A stretch of 64,000 nt of DNA from Streptomyces sp. NBC_00433. Lineage in GTDB: Bacteria; Actinomycetota; Actinomycetes; Streptomycetales; Streptomycetaceae. The DNA lies in contig CP107926.1 of NCBI GenBank assembly GCA_036015235.1, forward strand, positions 1,488,001 to 1,552,000. The letters run 5' to 3'. Both the position numbers and the translations under genes were made by a program. Positions 8,346-17,543 of the stretch are shown here, piece by piece (position 1 is the stretch's first letter; every line of letters begins with the position of its first letter). The notes beneath the pieces are model-generated. The model was given only the letters and a program-made list of their open reading frames with translations. It ran no database searches and was not told the origin of the DNA.

Positions 8346-9311
8346 TCAGAGTACGGGTGTCGTCGCCGGGCCACCGAGCTGATGAGCCCACGGCGGGTTG
8401 GGTCCGGGAACTGAGCAGGTCAGGGCCGCCACCCGGGTGCCGAGCTCGGCTGCGGCCACGGCGTCGGCGAGCGTCAGATCGGTCAGTCGCCCACCGAGCA
8501 GGCCGCGCGCCCCAAGGTGGTGGAGCAGGCCCGCGGTGAAGGAGTCGCCGGCGGCAACGGTGTCCGCCACTCGCACCGGCACACCCGGCAACTCCGCCCG
8601 TTCGCCGTCCAGTGACACCAGCGCGCCCCGATCCCCTCGGGTGACGACCACCAGGCGGGCCCCGGAGGCGTGCCACTCGTCGCAGGCACGCTCCGGGGGC
8701 GTTCCTGGGCGCAGCACCTCCAGATCCTCCTCGCTGACCCGCAGGATGTCGGCGACCTCGCACCAGCGGGTCAGCCGTGCCCGGTAGTCGGCCGGCGGCA
8801 CGAGTTGCGGGCGCACGTTCGGGTCCAGCGACACAGTGGCGCCGGTGGCCGCGCGCACCAGGAAGTCCTCGACCACTGCGGCGCCCGGCGCCCGTATCAG
8901 CGTGAGCGAGCCGGCGTGCAAGCAGGCGGTGCCGGCGAGGTCCACCGCGTCCAGTTCGGCGGCTGTCCATTGCCAGTCGGCCGTGCCCTCGGCGTGGAAA
9001 GACCAGGTGGCGGAGCCGTGCTCGTCCAGTTCGGCCACTGCCAGGGTGCTGGGCTCGGCCGCCCGGGGGCAGTCGCGCACATCCACCTGCGACTCGGTCA
9101 GCCGCGCCCGGAACAGGCGGCCGAAGGTGTCGTCGGACAGCCGGCCGAGGAAGCGGACCGCTGTGCCCAGCCGGCCCAGCGCGACGGCGGTGTTGGCCGG
9201 CCCGCCGCCGGGCAGGACGCGCAGCGCCAGTTCGCCCGACGGGGCGGTGCTGCTCGCGAGGAGGGCGTCGGCGACGCACTCGCCGACCACGGTGACCTGG
9301 GGTCCCTGCAT
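8346..9311 (-). CDS. PfkB-family sugar kinase, probable fructokinase
   Basis: A 321-residue carbohydrate kinase of the ribokinase/PfkB family. ATG at 9311 (MQGPQVTVVGECVADAL) is preferred over the longer open frame because the family fold begins at the VTVVGE strand. The N-terminal PfkB signature GGGPANTAVALGRLG and the C-terminal DTVAAGDSFTAGLL are present; the Asp of AAGD is the expected catalytic base, with Ala replacing the usual first Gly of GAGD. It is divergent from a fructose/ribose-type ABC transporter, with two tandem operators between. The likely role is phosphorylating fructose brought in by that transporter. Substrate specificity is inferred from context. Confidence 0.88.
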   Translation of the reverse strand: MQGPQVTVVGECVADALLASSTAPSGELALRVLPGGGPANTAVALGRLGTAVRFLGRLSDDTFGRLFRARLTESQVDVRDCPRAAEPSTLAVAELDEHGSATWSFHAEGTADWQWTAAELDAVDLAGTACLHAGSLTLIRAPGAAVVEDFLVRAATGATVSLDPNVRPQLVPPADYRARLTRWCEVADILRVSEEDLEVLRPGTPPERACDEWHASGARLVVVTRGDRGALVSLDGERAELPGVPVRVADTVAAGDSFTAGLLHHLGARGLLGGRLTDLTLADAVAAAELGTRVAALTCSVPGPNPPWAHQLGGPATTPVL

Positions 9312-9495
9312 CGATGGTTCTCTTTTCGTGAGATGACGGCTGTGCCCGGAAGCCGCGCTGTGCGCCGGGAACTCGCTGCTCGGGCCGCGGCTTCGTTGGG
9401 TCGGCGCCAGGGGTGACGGCGGTGTTGCCGACTTGTTATGGCCGAGGGGCATTGACGTTTCGACGATGCGGAGCCCATCATCCTCAGCAGGCCAA

Positions 9496-9524
9496 TGTCA
9501 ACGATGACAGTGTCAACGATGACA
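9496..9524. promoter_or_regulatory. Two tandem LacI-type operators in the kinase/transporter promoter
   Basis: The 14-bp palindrome TGTCAACGATGACA occurs twice, at 9496-9509 and 9511-9524, separated by one base. Both have a central CG flanked by A/T. They lie between the divergent PfkB kinase and transporter genes, so one regulator could control both directions. The LacI gene at the end of the transporter operon (12697) is the best candidate. Confidence 0.8.
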
Positions 9525-9574
9525 TTTTGCGACCGCCGCCGGCGCCGCACTTCCGTACTGCTGAGGAGCTGACC

Positions 9575-10609
9575 ATGTCCCGTCTCACCCGCGCCGCCGC
9601 CCCCACCGCCGTCAGAGCCGCCGTCGGGCTCACGGTCGCGGCGCTCGTGCTGACCGCCTGCGGATCGGGGTCCAAGGGATCGTCGTCCGCCGCAGGGTCC
9701 GGCTCGAACGACAAGATCAAGGTCGGTCTGATCACAAAGACCGACACCAATCCCTTCTTCGTGAAGATGAAGGACGGCGCGCAGAAGGCCGCCACGGCCA
9801 ACAACGTCGACCTGGTGACGGCCGCCGGCAAGTTCGACGGCGACAACGCCAGTCAGATCACCGCGATCGAGAACATGACCGCTGCCGGTGTCAAGGGCAT
9901 CCTGATCACCCCGAGCGACTCCAAGGCCATCGTGCCCGCGATCGCCAAGGCCCGCGCCAAGGGCGTCGTGGTCATCGCTCTGGACAGTCCCACCGACCCC
10001 CAGTCCGCCACCGACGCCCTGTTCGCCACCGACAATCTCAAGGCCGGCGAACTGATCGGCGCCTACGCCAAGGCCGCGATGGCCGGCAAGCGGGCGAAGA
10101 TCGCCACGCTGGACCTGGCGCCGGGCGTCGCGGTCGGGCAGCAGCGGCACGACGGCTTCCTCAAGGGCTTCGGTATCAGCGCCGGCGACAAGTCGATCGT
10201 CTGTTCCCAGGACACCGGCGGCGACCAGGCCAAGGGCCAGACCGCGATGGAGAACTGCCTGCAGAAGGCCTCCGACCTCAACGTCGTCTACACCATCAAC
10301 GAGCCCGCGGCGCTGGGCGCGTACACCGCGCTGAAGGCGAAGGGCCGCGAGAAGGACGTGCTGATCGTCTCGGTCGACGGCGGCTGCACCGGAACGCAGG
10401 CGGTCAAGGACGGCAAGATCGCCGCCACCTCCCAGCAGTACCCGCTGACGATGGCCGAGGACGGCATCAAGGCGGTCGCCGACTACGCCAAGGGCGGTGC
10501 CAAGGCCGCCGGTTACACCGACACCGGGGTCACGCTGATCACGGACAAGCCACAGACCGGCGTCGACGCCAAGGACACCGCCTACGGCCTGGCCAACTGC
10601 TGGGGATGA
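9575..10609 (+). CDS. Sugar ABC transporter substrate-binding lipoprotein (FrcB/RbsB-like)
   Basis: A 344-residue exported lipoprotein. ATG at 9575 follows GAGGAG (9563-9568). The signal peptide ends in a lipobox, LVLTAC, with Cys at about residue 29, then a Gly/Ser-rich tether. The mature part is a periplasmic-binding-protein domain of the ribose/fructose class (GLITKTDTNPFFVKMKDGAQ, then VDGGCTGTQAVKDG). It delivers a monosaccharide, here probably fructose, to the permease and ATPase encoded downstream. The tandem operators 51-79 bases upstream indicate repression by a LacI protein. The long hairpin after the gene may raise its message level over that of the permease. Confidence 0.92.
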   Translation: MSRLTRAAAPTAVRAAVGLTVAALVLTACGSGSKGSSSAAGSGSNDKIKVGLITKTDTNPFFVKMKDGAQKAATANNVDLVTAAGKFDGDNASQITAIENMTAAGVKGILITPSDSKAIVPAIAKARAKGVVVIALDSPTDPQSATDALFATDNLKAGELIGAYAKAAMAGKRAKIATLDLAPGVAVGQQRHDGFLKGFGISAGDKSIVCSQDTGGDQAKGQTAMENCLQKASDLNVVYTINEPAALGAYTALKAKGREKDVLIVSVDGGCTGTQAVKDGKIAATSQQYPLTMAEDGIKAVADYAKGGAKAAGYTDTGVTLITDKPQTGVDAKDTAYGLANCWG

Positions 10610-10670
10610 TGCCTGACCTGCGCGCGGCGGCCCCCGCGATCGGGCGGCCCTCTCCCGCAGCCACAGAACG

Positions 10671-10709
10671 GCGGCCCGGCCGGTGACGCCCTGACCAGGG
10701 CCGGGCCGC
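10671..10709 (+). terminator. Intercistronic hairpin between binding protein and permease
   Basis: A perfect 11-bp GC stem, GCGGCCCGGCC and its complement with a 17-base loop, is followed by TTTCG. It sits inside the transporter operon, so it probably acts as a partial terminator or 3' stabiliser that keeps binding-protein message in excess. Confidence 0.65.
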
Positions 10710-10737
10710 TTTCGACTCTCACACCGCAAGGACCCCC

Positions 10738-11733
10738 ATGACCACCGCAGCCCCCCCTTACTCCACATTGAAGGAGCCGACCCGGCTGCGCCGGCTGACC
10801 GCCGCGCCCACAGCCGGCCCATTGGCCGCCCTCGCTCTGGCCTGTACGTTCTTCTCGTTGACGACCGACCAATTCCTGTCAGGCGGCAACTTCTCCCTGA
10901 TCATCCAGCAGGTCATGGTGGTAGGCGCTCTTGCCATCGGCCAGACCCTGATCATCCTGACAGCCGGAATCGACCTGTCCTGCGGGGCGGTGATGGCGTT
11001 CGGCTCCATCATGATCGCCAAGACCGCGGCGGAGGGCAGCGTCCCGCCGCTGGTGGCGATCGCACTGGGCCTGGGCGTGTGCGCCGGGTTCGGTCTGGTC
11101 AACGGCCTGCTGGTGCGCCTGGTGCCGCTGCCGCCGTTCATCGTCACGCTCGGCATGCTGAACATCGCCTTTGCCCTGACGCACGTCTACTCCAACGAGC
11201 AGACCATCACCGGGCTGCCGCGGACGCTGACTTTTCTCGGCGAGACCTTTCCCCTGGGGCACACCGACGTCACCTACGGCTCGGTGCTGACCATCGCGCT
11301 CTTCCTCGCCTTCGCCTACGCGCTGGGCAACACCTCCTGGGGACAGCACGTCTACGCGCTCGGCAACAGCCCCGAGGCCGCCCGGCTCAACGGCGTCCGT
11401 ACCGGCCGGCTGACCATCGGTGTCTACGCCGTGGCCGGCCTGGTCTACGGCATCGCCGCACTGCTGCTGGTCTCCCGCACCGGCGTCGGCGACCCCCAGG
11501 CCGGGCAGACCGAGAATCTCGACAGCATCACCGCGGTCGTCCTCGGCGGCACCAGCCTCTTCGGCGGCCGCGGTACTGTCCTGGGCTCCCTGATCGGCGC
11601 GCTCATCGTCGGTGTATTCCGCAACGGCCTGCAGCTGATGGGTGTCGCCTCCATCTACCAGACGCTGATCACCGGCATTCTCGTCATCCTCGCGGTGACC
11701 GTCGACCAGCTCTCCCGAAAGAGGATCCGCTGA
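10738..11733 (+). CDS. Sugar ABC transporter permease (FrcC/RbsC-like)
   Basis: A 331-residue integral membrane protein with about eight to ten hydrophobic segments. It belongs to the branched-chain/ribose permease class (BPD_transp_2): GIDLSCGAVMAFGS, PPFIVTLGMLNI, GNSPEAARLNGV and VLGGTSLFGGRGTVLG are typical. ATG at 10738 follows AAGGA. It forms the channel for the sugar captured by the lipoprotein at 9575. Its stop codon overlaps the start of the ATPase gene (TGATG), so the two are translationally coupled. Confidence 0.92.
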   Translation: MTTAAPPYSTLKEPTRLRRLTAAPTAGPLAALALACTFFSLTTDQFLSGGNFSLIIQQVMVVGALAIGQTLIILTAGIDLSCGAVMAFGSIMIAKTAAEGSVPPLVAIALGLGVCAGFGLVNGLLVRLVPLPPFIVTLGMLNIAFALTHVYSNEQTITGLPRTLTFLGETFPLGHTDVTYGSVLTIALFLAFAYALGNTSWGQHVYALGNSPEAARLNGVRTGRLTIGVYAVAGLVYGIAALLLVSRTGVGDPQAGQTENLDSITAVVLGGTSLFGGRGTVLGSLIGALIVGVFRNGLQLMGVASIYQTLITGILVILAVTVDQLSRKRIR

Positions 11734-12626
11734 TGACGCCGAAGACCCCCACACCCCCCGACGCGCACGGCACGTCCTCGACGCCCGTGGCGAAGCCGAC
11801 CCGTCCCACCCCTGTGCTCCAGGCCCGCGGGGTGGTCAAGCGCTACGGTCACGTCACCGCCATCGACGGCGCCGACTTCGACTTGATGCCCGGCGAGGTG
11901 CTCGCCGTCATCGGCGACAACGGTGCCGGAAAGTCCAGCCTGATCAAGGCTCTCACCGGCGCCCTCGTTCCGGACAGCGGCGAGATCCGGCTGAACGGAG
12001 AGGTCATCCGCTTCAGTGGCCCCCAGCAGGCCAGGGAGCACGGCATCGAGACCGTCTACCAGGACCTTGCCGTCGCTGCGTCCATGGATATCGCCTCCAA
12101 CATGTTCCTCGGCAGGGAACTGCGTCGGCCCGGCCTGTTCGGCAGCGCGCTACGCATGCTGGACAAGAAGCGGATGCGCCAGGAGGCCGCCGCCCACATG
12201 GCCGAGCTCAAGATCGGCCTGCGGTCGCTGACCCAGACTGTCGAAACCCTGTCTGGCGGACAGCGCCAGGCGGTTGCCGTGGCCCGCGCGGTCGCCTGGG
12301 CCAGTAGCGTCGTCGTCATGGACGAACCGACCGCGGCCCTGGGCGTCAAGGAGTCCGGCCAGGTGCTCGACCTGATACGCCGCGTGAAGGACAAGGGCCT
12401 GCCGGTCGTCCTCATCAGCCACAACATGCCGCACGTCTTCGAGATCGCCGACCGTATCCACGTCCATCGCATGGGGAAGCGGGAAGCGCTCATCAAGCCG
12501 TCCGACTACTCGATGGCCGAGGTCGTGGCGATCATGACCGGGGCGCTGACGGTGGGAAGCGACGGCAGGAGAACCACCGTCGCCGACGCGGATGCGGCCA
12601 GGGCCGCCGGGCTGCCCACCACGTGA
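11733..12626 (+). CDS. Sugar ABC transporter ATPase, single-domain (FrcA-like)
   Basis: A 297-residue cytoplasmic ATPase whose ATG overlaps the permease stop. It has Walker A GDNGAGKSS (Lys67), the ABC signature LSGGQ, Walker B VVVMDEPTAAL and a switch His in LISHNM. Ribose-type transporters usually have a fused two-domain ATPase of about 500 residues; this is a single domain, as in the FrcA fructose transporter of rhizobia, which supports fructose as the substrate. A 30-residue Pro/Thr-rich N-terminal extension precedes the fold. Confidence 0.92.
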   Translation: MTPKTPTPPDAHGTSSTPVAKPTRPTPVLQARGVVKRYGHVTAIDGADFDLMPGEVLAVIGDNGAGKSSLIKALTGALVPDSGEIRLNGEVIRFSGPQQAREHGIETVYQDLAVAASMDIASNMFLGRELRRPGLFGSALRMLDKKRMRQEAAAHMAELKIGLRSLTQTVETLSGGQRQAVAVARAVAWASSVVVMDEPTAALGVKESGQVLDLIRRVKDKGLPVVLISHNMPHVFEIADRIHVHRMGKREALIKPSDYSMAEVVAIMTGALTVGSDGRRTTVADADAARAAGLPTT

Positions 12627-12640
12627 CCTATAAGATGCCC

Positions 12641-12668
12641 CGTCGGCCGGTGACCAGGGCCGGCCGGA
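12641..12668 (+). terminator. Weak hairpin between ATPase and LacI genes
   Basis: GTCGGCCGG pairs with CCGGCCGGAC apart from one bulged base. There is no T run, and the next gene begins only about 30 bases later. It may reduce rather than stop transcription into the LacI gene. Confidence 0.35.
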
Positions 12669-12696
12669 CAGGGGCAACAGCGGAGAACGGTGGCAT

Positions 12697-13710
12697 ATGA
12701 GCGGGGATCGGCGGCCGACGCTCAGCGATGTGGCCCATGAGGTCGGCGTCAGCGCCAAGACGGTCTCCCGGGTTCTCAACGGTGACGGCCCGACTTCGGC
12801 CAAGACCCGCGAGAAGGTCATGGAAGTGGTCGCCCGGCTCGGCTTCCAGCCCAACCTCATGGCCCGCAATATTCGGCGGGGCAGTCCGGACAGCACCATC
12901 GGCCTGGTCGTCCCGGACATGGGCAACCCCTTCTTCGGCACGGTGGCCGGGGGGATCGAGGACGCGGTCCGCGAGCGGGGCCTGACACTGCTCATGGGCT
13001 CATCGGCCGAGGACCCGGCCCAGGAACGCGCCCTCATCGAGACCTTCCTCAGCCGCCGGGTCAGCGCACTCGTCGTCGTTCCCTCGGTCGGCGCGCATCA
13101 CGACTACCTCGGCGGGACCTCCTCCGGACCGCCCGTGGTCTTCCTGGACCGGCCCGGCAGCGGGCCGGCCAGCGACAGAGTAGTGAGTTCCAACCGGGCC
13201 GGCGCCCAGGAAGGCACGGCGCACCTGCTGGCGGTCGGGCACCGGCGGATCGGATTCATCGGAGACCTCCCGGCGGGCCTCTACACCCGCCGCGAGCGCC
13301 TGGCCGGCTACCGTGCCGCTCTGGCCGGTGCCGGCGTCCCCTACGACAGGCACCTCGTCGTCAGCGGCCACGACCAGGACGCTTCGGCCGCCGCTACCGA
13401 ACGCCTTCTGGACCTCGCCGAGCCGCCCACGGCGCTGCTCGCCGGGAACAACTTCACGGCCATGGGCGCGGTGACGGCCCTGGCCAGGCGACGCCGCAAG
13501 GACATCGCCCTCGTTGCCTTCGACGACCTCCCGCTTGCCGAGATCCTCGAACCGCCCCTGACGGTCATCGCCCAGGACCCCGCCGCCCTGGGCGCCGCCG
13601 CGGCACGGACGGTGCTCGCCCGTCTCGACGGCGACCGCACTCGCCCTCGGGCCGAGGTCGTCCCTACCCGACTTGTCCTGCGCGGTTCCGGCGAACTGCC
13701 TCCCCGCTGA
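12697..13710 (+). CDS. LacI-family regulator of the fructose-type transporter
   Basis: A 337-residue repressor with the helix-turn-helix TLSDVAHEVGVSAKTVSRVL and a periplasmic-binding-like sensor domain (GLVVPDMGNPFFGTVAGGIE; VAFDDLPLAEILEPPLTVIAQDP). It lies 70 bases after the ATPase gene on the same strand and is probably co-transcribed. The nearest palindromes of suitable form are the tandem pair at 9496-9524 before the first transporter gene, so a feedback loop is likely: repressor made with the operon it controls, relieved by fructose or fructose phosphate. No palindrome was seen directly before its own start. Confidence 0.92.
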   Translation: MSGDRRPTLSDVAHEVGVSAKTVSRVLNGDGPTSAKTREKVMEVVARLGFQPNLMARNIRRGSPDSTIGLVVPDMGNPFFGTVAGGIEDAVRERGLTLLMGSSAEDPAQERALIETFLSRRVSALVVVPSVGAHHDYLGGTSSGPPVVFLDRPGSGPASDRVVSSNRAGAQEGTAHLLAVGHRRIGFIGDLPAGLYTRRERLAGYRAALAGAGVPYDRHLVVSGHDQDASAAATERLLDLAEPPTALLAGNNFTAMGAVTALARRRRKDIALVAFDDLPLAEILEPPLTVIAQDPAALGAAAARTVLARLDGDRTRPRAEVVPTRLVLRGSGELPPR

Positions 13711-14097
13711 GCCGGACCATCGTCGAGGCGGCTTCCCGGACGGCCCTCAGGACGGCGCTCGGCGACATTGCCGTCGAGATTCCGCAGCGCGCCCTGGCAA
13801 TCGTCAGCGACCTCAGCGCACCAGCGCAGCGCCACAGCCGGGGAAGGGTCATGCACGCCGTTTCGCTGTCCCCGTTGCCCCGGGTACGGGTTTTCGGCCT
13901 GAGCACGACGCGTGACGCACGGCCCGGACTTCGGCTGCGCTCGCGGCGCGGATGACGCACGTTGCCACGACGTCCGCGAACGAGCCAGTGCGGAGCGGGG
14001 CGGTCAGTGCCCGGCGGATCCCAAGTGGCCAGGACCTCTGGCGTGGCTGCCGGCGGTGTCGTCCAGGTGGCCGAGCGCGATGGCGGCTCGGCCGGGG
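13711..14097. other. Gene-poor spacer between convergent transcription units
   Basis: I see no supported gene. Short open frames occur on both strands but lack ribosome sites and recognisable motifs. Confidence 0.5.
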
Positions 14098-14151
14098 GCC
14101 TGTCCGCCCGGCCAGGCGAGGTCGGCCTACCCCTTGCCTGGCCGGACAGGC
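14098..14151 (-). terminator. Terminator hairpin of the oligosaccharide transporter/GH32 operon
   Basis: Two arms, GCCTGTCCGCCCGGCCAGGC and GCCTGGCCGGACAGGC, pair over about 16 bases with a small bulge. The structure starts 4 bases beyond the GH32 stop codon at 14156, where an operon terminator is expected. Confidence 0.65.
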
Positions 14152-14155
14152 GCGT

Positions 14156-15625
14156 TCAGGCCAGAGAACCTTCCCAGGTTGCTGCCTCGGCGGCGGGCTC
14201 CTTGATGGTGAGCGGCCGAATCTGCCACGCGTCCACTGAGTAGCGGAGCTGCGCGTCCGAAGCGGCCCGCGCCTGCAGGCGCCAGGGGCCGTCGCCGACC
14301 GGGTAGAAGCGCAAGGTGAGTGCCTGCCCGGTGGACAGGAATATCTCGGCGACGGAGTGGTCGACGATCAGCCGCAGGTCGACAGGCTCGCCGACGGGGT
14401 ACGGCATCGAAAATGTGCCGCGGTTCGCTTTCGGGTCGAGTGAGGCATTCTCGCGATCCACCACCAACAAGCCCGCGAACGGGTCGAGGCGGATGTCGAG
14501 GTACTCGGAGCCGTCCGCGGAGGTGACCAGGCGCAGGCCGGCTCCGCCGGAGGGATCCAGGCGTGCCGTGAGGTCGAAACTGCGGCCCGGTTCGCCCAGT
14601 TCCACCAGGTTGTCGCCTACGGCCGATCCCGCCGCGTGGACCACACGTTCCCCGCGGAGGGCGGTCAGTTCGGCGGCGGGTTGCTGGTGCACCCGGCTGC
14701 CCCCGGTGAGCTTGATCTCGCGGGGAACCGTGAGGGTCCCGGCCCAGCCGTCGGTTCGGGTCCACACCCGGTCGCGGGCTTCCCAGGCCCAGCCCCACAG
14801 CAGCCATCTGCCGCCAGGCGCACGCATCACGGCAGGGGCGTAGAAGTCGGGTCCGTGGTCGAGGAGTTGGGGTGGCTCGGCCTCGAAAACGTCGTTGCGG
14901 TCCTCGCCGGGCAGCGCCAGGACGCCGCCAGGTCCGTCCTCGGGGCTCCAGGCGCTGAGGATGAGGATGCCCCGCCCCAAGCCGTCGGCTGCCGGGAGGT
15001 ACTGGGGGCACTCCCAGCCGTCGCCGGTGACTGCTCCGGCGTCACCGACGGGCTGCGGAGCGCCGGCGTGGAAGGGGCCCAGGTAGGTCCAGTCCTCCAG
15101 ATCGGGAGAGTCGTAGAGCAGGACAGCGGCGCGGCCGTCGGCGAGGGCGGCGCCTACCAGCATCCGCCAGCCGCCGCCGTGCCGCCATACATAGGGGTCG
15201 CGGTACATGGTGGTGCCGTCGGGCGGTTCCGGTATGAGAAGGTCGCCGCGTGGTCGGAAGGTCAGGCCCCCGTCGTGGGAGGTGGCGGTTGTGACCGGCT
15301 GGTGTCGGCGGTCGCGACGGTAGGCGGAGTAGAAGGCGACGATCCTGTCGCCGTCGGATACGGCGTTGCCGGAGTAGCAGCCGTCGGCGTCCTCACCGCC
15401 GGGAGTGGGGGTGAGGGCGAGGGGCAGCGTCTGCCAGTTCAGCAGGTCGGCGCTGCGGAAGTGGCCCCAGTGCATGTTCGCGTGATCGGTTCCGTACGGG
15501 TTGTACTGGTAGCAGACGTGGTACTGGCCGTCGTGGTGAACCAGGCCGTTGGGGTCGTTGATCCAGTTTCGGGGCGGTCGCAGGTGCGCGACAGGCCGAT
15601 GCCGGTCAAAGGGCGCGTTGGACAC
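14156..15625 (-). CDS. Cytoplasmic GH32 enzyme (sucrose/fructooligosaccharide hydrolase)
   Basis: A 489-residue GH32 protein without signal peptide, starting at ATG 15625. All catalytic motifs are present: WINDPNG (Asp24), YRDP (Asp143) and ECPQYL (Glu205), then the beta-sandwich domain. It is the last gene of an operon with an oligosaccharide binding protein and two permeases, 44 bases after the second permease. Context suggests it hydrolyses imported sucrose, or short fructans, to fructose plus glucose or shorter chains. With an ABC rather than a phosphotransferase uptake route, a phosphorylated substrate is less likely. Confidence 0.9.
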   Translation of the reverse strand: MSNAPFDRHRPVAHLRPPRNWINDPNGLVHHDGQYHVCYQYNPYGTDHANMHWGHFRSADLLNWQTLPLALTPTPGGEDADGCYSGNAVSDGDRIVAFYSAYRRDRRHQPVTTATSHDGGLTFRPRGDLLIPEPPDGTTMYRDPYVWRHGGGWRMLVGAALADGRAAVLLYDSPDLEDWTYLGPFHAGAPQPVGDAGAVTGDGWECPQYLPAADGLGRGILILSAWSPEDGPGGVLALPGEDRNDVFEAEPPQLLDHGPDFYAPAVMRAPGGRWLLWGWAWEARDRVWTRTDGWAGTLTVPREIKLTGGSRVHQQPAAELTALRGERVVHAAGSAVGDNLVELGEPGRSFDLTARLDPSGGAGLRLVTSADGSEYLDIRLDPFAGLLVVDRENASLDPKANRGTFSMPYPVGEPVDLRLIVDHSVAEIFLSTGQALTLRFYPVGDGPWRLQARAASDAQLRYSVDAWQIRPLTIKEPAAEAATWEGSLA

Positions 15626-15669
15626 ACGCGTGCCTTTCGAGATGTGGGCGAGCGCGAGGACGGGGCGGC

Positions 15670-16548
15670 TCAGCGGAAGGAGCCGGCCACGATTCCCTCG
15701 ACGAAGTACCGCTGGGCGGCGAGGAAGATGAGCAGGCTGGGGATGAGCGCGATGATCACGCCGGCCAGCACGATGGAGATGCTGCCGGTGCCCAGGGTTC
15801 CCTGCAGGGTCACCAGGCCCAGCGGCATGGTGAAGTTGTCGGTGGACTGCAGGAAGATCAGCGGGCGGAAGAACTCGTTCCAGTAGGCGGAGAAGGTGAG
15901 GACCGCCAGGGTCGCCATCGGGGCGCGCGCCATGGGGACGTAGATGCGGGCGAAGACCTGGAAGTGCGAGGCGCCGTCGACCCGTGCGGCCTCGCCGAGC
16001 TCACGGGGCATCTGCAGAAAGTACTGTCGCATCAGGAAGGTGCCGAAGGCACCTCCGATGACAGGCAGGATCAGTGCCATGCGGCTGTCGGTCAGGCCAA
16101 GGTATTTGATGATCAGGAAGACGGGGATGATGGTGGTCTGGATGGGGACCATCATGGTGGCCAGGATGATGCCGAACAGGGCTTTGTTGCCGCGGAAGCG
16201 GACCATGGCGAAGGCATAGCCGCTCATCGTGGAGGTGATGAGCTGGCCGACCACGATGAGTCCGGTGACGACGACGCTGTTGAGGAAGAACGACGTCAGC
16301 GGCACCTGGTCGAAGACCGCCTTGAAGTTCGACCAGATCGGGTGGGTGGGGATCCATTGCGGCGGTTGGTCGAAGGACGTAGCCGGTGTGCGCAGCGAGG
16401 TGGCCACGGCCCACACGAGCGGGGCCACCACCAGGAGGGCTGTCACGGTCAGCACGGTGATCGACAGCAGACGTCCGACCTTGGGACGGTGACGGGGGCG
16501 GGACGTACGGGCAGTCGGCGATATCTGCTTGCCGAGGATGGCGGTCAC
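15670..16548 (-). CDS. Oligosaccharide ABC transporter permease (MalG-type)
   Basis: A 292-residue inner-membrane permease of the CUT1 class. GTG at 16548 is chosen because it overlaps the stop of the upstream permease by four bases (GTGA) and gives the usual length; the longer open frame has no support. About six hydrophobic segments are present, with the conserved cytoplasmic loop GEAARVDGASHFQVFARIYVP for contact with an ATPase. It pairs with the permease at 16545-17537. Confidence 0.92.
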   Translation of the reverse strand: MTAILGKQISPTARTSRPRHRPKVGRLLSITVLTVTALLVVAPLVWAVATSLRTPATSFDQPPQWIPTHPIWSNFKAVFDQVPLTSFFLNSVVVTGLIVVGQLITSTMSGYAFAMVRFRGNKALFGIILATMMVPIQTTIIPVFLIIKYLGLTDSRMALILPVIGGAFGTFLMRQYFLQMPRELGEAARVDGASHFQVFARIYVPMARAPMATLAVLTFSAYWNEFFRPLIFLQSTDNFTMPLGLVTLQGTLGTGSISIVLAGVIIALIPSLLIFLAAQRYFVEGIVAGSFR

Positions 16549-17537
16549 GAGTAGAACACCCACTTTCGGCTCACCGTGAACTGCACGGCTGTGATGACCA
16601 GCAGGACGACGAACAGCACCACGGAGATCGCGGAGGCGTAGCCGAACTGGAGGTTTTGGAAGGCGGTCTGGTAGACGAGCAGCACCGTGGTGTACGTCGA
16701 GTCGCCTGGGCCGCCCTTGGTCATCACATACGGCTGGTCGAACAGCTGCATCGTGTTGATCAGGCCCACGGTGGAGGCGAACAGCAGGGTCGGGCTGATC
16801 AGGGGCAGCTTGATCCGCCAGAACATGCGGGCGGAAGTGGCACCGTCCATCTGGGCGGCCTCCAGCACGTCGACTGGTAGCGAGCCGAGGGCGGCGACGA
16901 ACAGGATGAACGTGAAGCCCAGTTGCTGCCATACCGCGACCAGCACGATGGTGGCGGTTGCTCCTCCTGTGGAGCTCAGCCATGACACCTGTGGCAGATG
17001 CAGCAGGTCCAGGTAGTAGTTGATGACGCCGAACTGATCGTTGAACATGTACGACATCACGATGGATATGGACGCCGCCGAGGCCAGCATGGGCAGGAAG
17101 TACGCAGCGCGGAAGAGGTTCTGCACGATCTTCGACGCCCGCTGCGCGACGAGCAGTGCCAGGCCCAGGCCGAGGGCGACCTGGAGGACGACGATCATCA
17201 CGGCGAGGCCCGAGGTCACCAGCAGCGAGTGGGTGACCGCCTTGTCATGCACGAGCGCGTCGAAATTGTCCAGCCCCACGAACTGAGGGCTGGAGATGGC
17301 GTCCCACTTGAACAGGCCCAGGACGAACGAGGCGAGGATCGGGGCGATGGTGAAGACGACGACCACGACCAGGGCCGGCGCCACCATGACGTAGCCGAAG
17401 AAGGTTTCGCGGCGCGCACGGCGGTTTTGCGAACGTCGCCGCAGGATGTCGGCGTCTGCCAGCGGCCGCATGGGGCTGCTGGGCTGCTCGCCCGGCGGGG
17501 CGGAGGCACGGCTGACGATTCGGACAGGGTTCGACAT
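16545..17537 (-). CDS. Oligosaccharide ABC transporter permease (MalF-type)
   Basis: A 330-residue CUT1 permease with a basic N-terminus and about six transmembrane segments. The ATPase-contact loop reads LEAAQMDGATSARMFWRIKLP, and TKGGPGDSTYT is the usual late motif. It starts 6 bases after the binding-protein gene and overlaps the next permease by 4 bases, so the three are one operon. No ATPase gene is present in the operon; Streptomyces sugar systems of this class often share the ATPase MsiK, which is the likely partner. Confidence 0.93.
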   Translation of the reverse strand: MSNPVRIVSRASAPPGEQPSSPMRPLADADILRRRSQNRRARRETFFGYVMVAPALVVVVVFTIAPILASFVLGLFKWDAISSPQFVGLDNFDALVHDKAVTHSLLVTSGLAVMIVVLQVALGLGLALLVAQRASKIVQNLFRAAYFLPMLASAASISIVMSYMFNDQFGVINYYLDLLHLPQVSWLSSTGGATATIVLVAVWQQLGFTFILFVAALGSLPVDVLEAAQMDGATSARMFWRIKLPLISPTLLFASTVGLINTMQLFDQPYVMTKGGPGDSTYTTVLLVYQTAFQNLQFGYASAISVVLFVVLLVITAVQFTVSRKWVFYS

Positions 17538-17543
17538 CGGGCG

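Noticed and set aside
9452..9481. TTGACG and CATCAT as a promoter for the binding-protein gene
   Set aside because: The spacer is 18 bases and both boxes are imperfect; the evidence is too weak for a separate feature, although a promoter must lie close to the operators.
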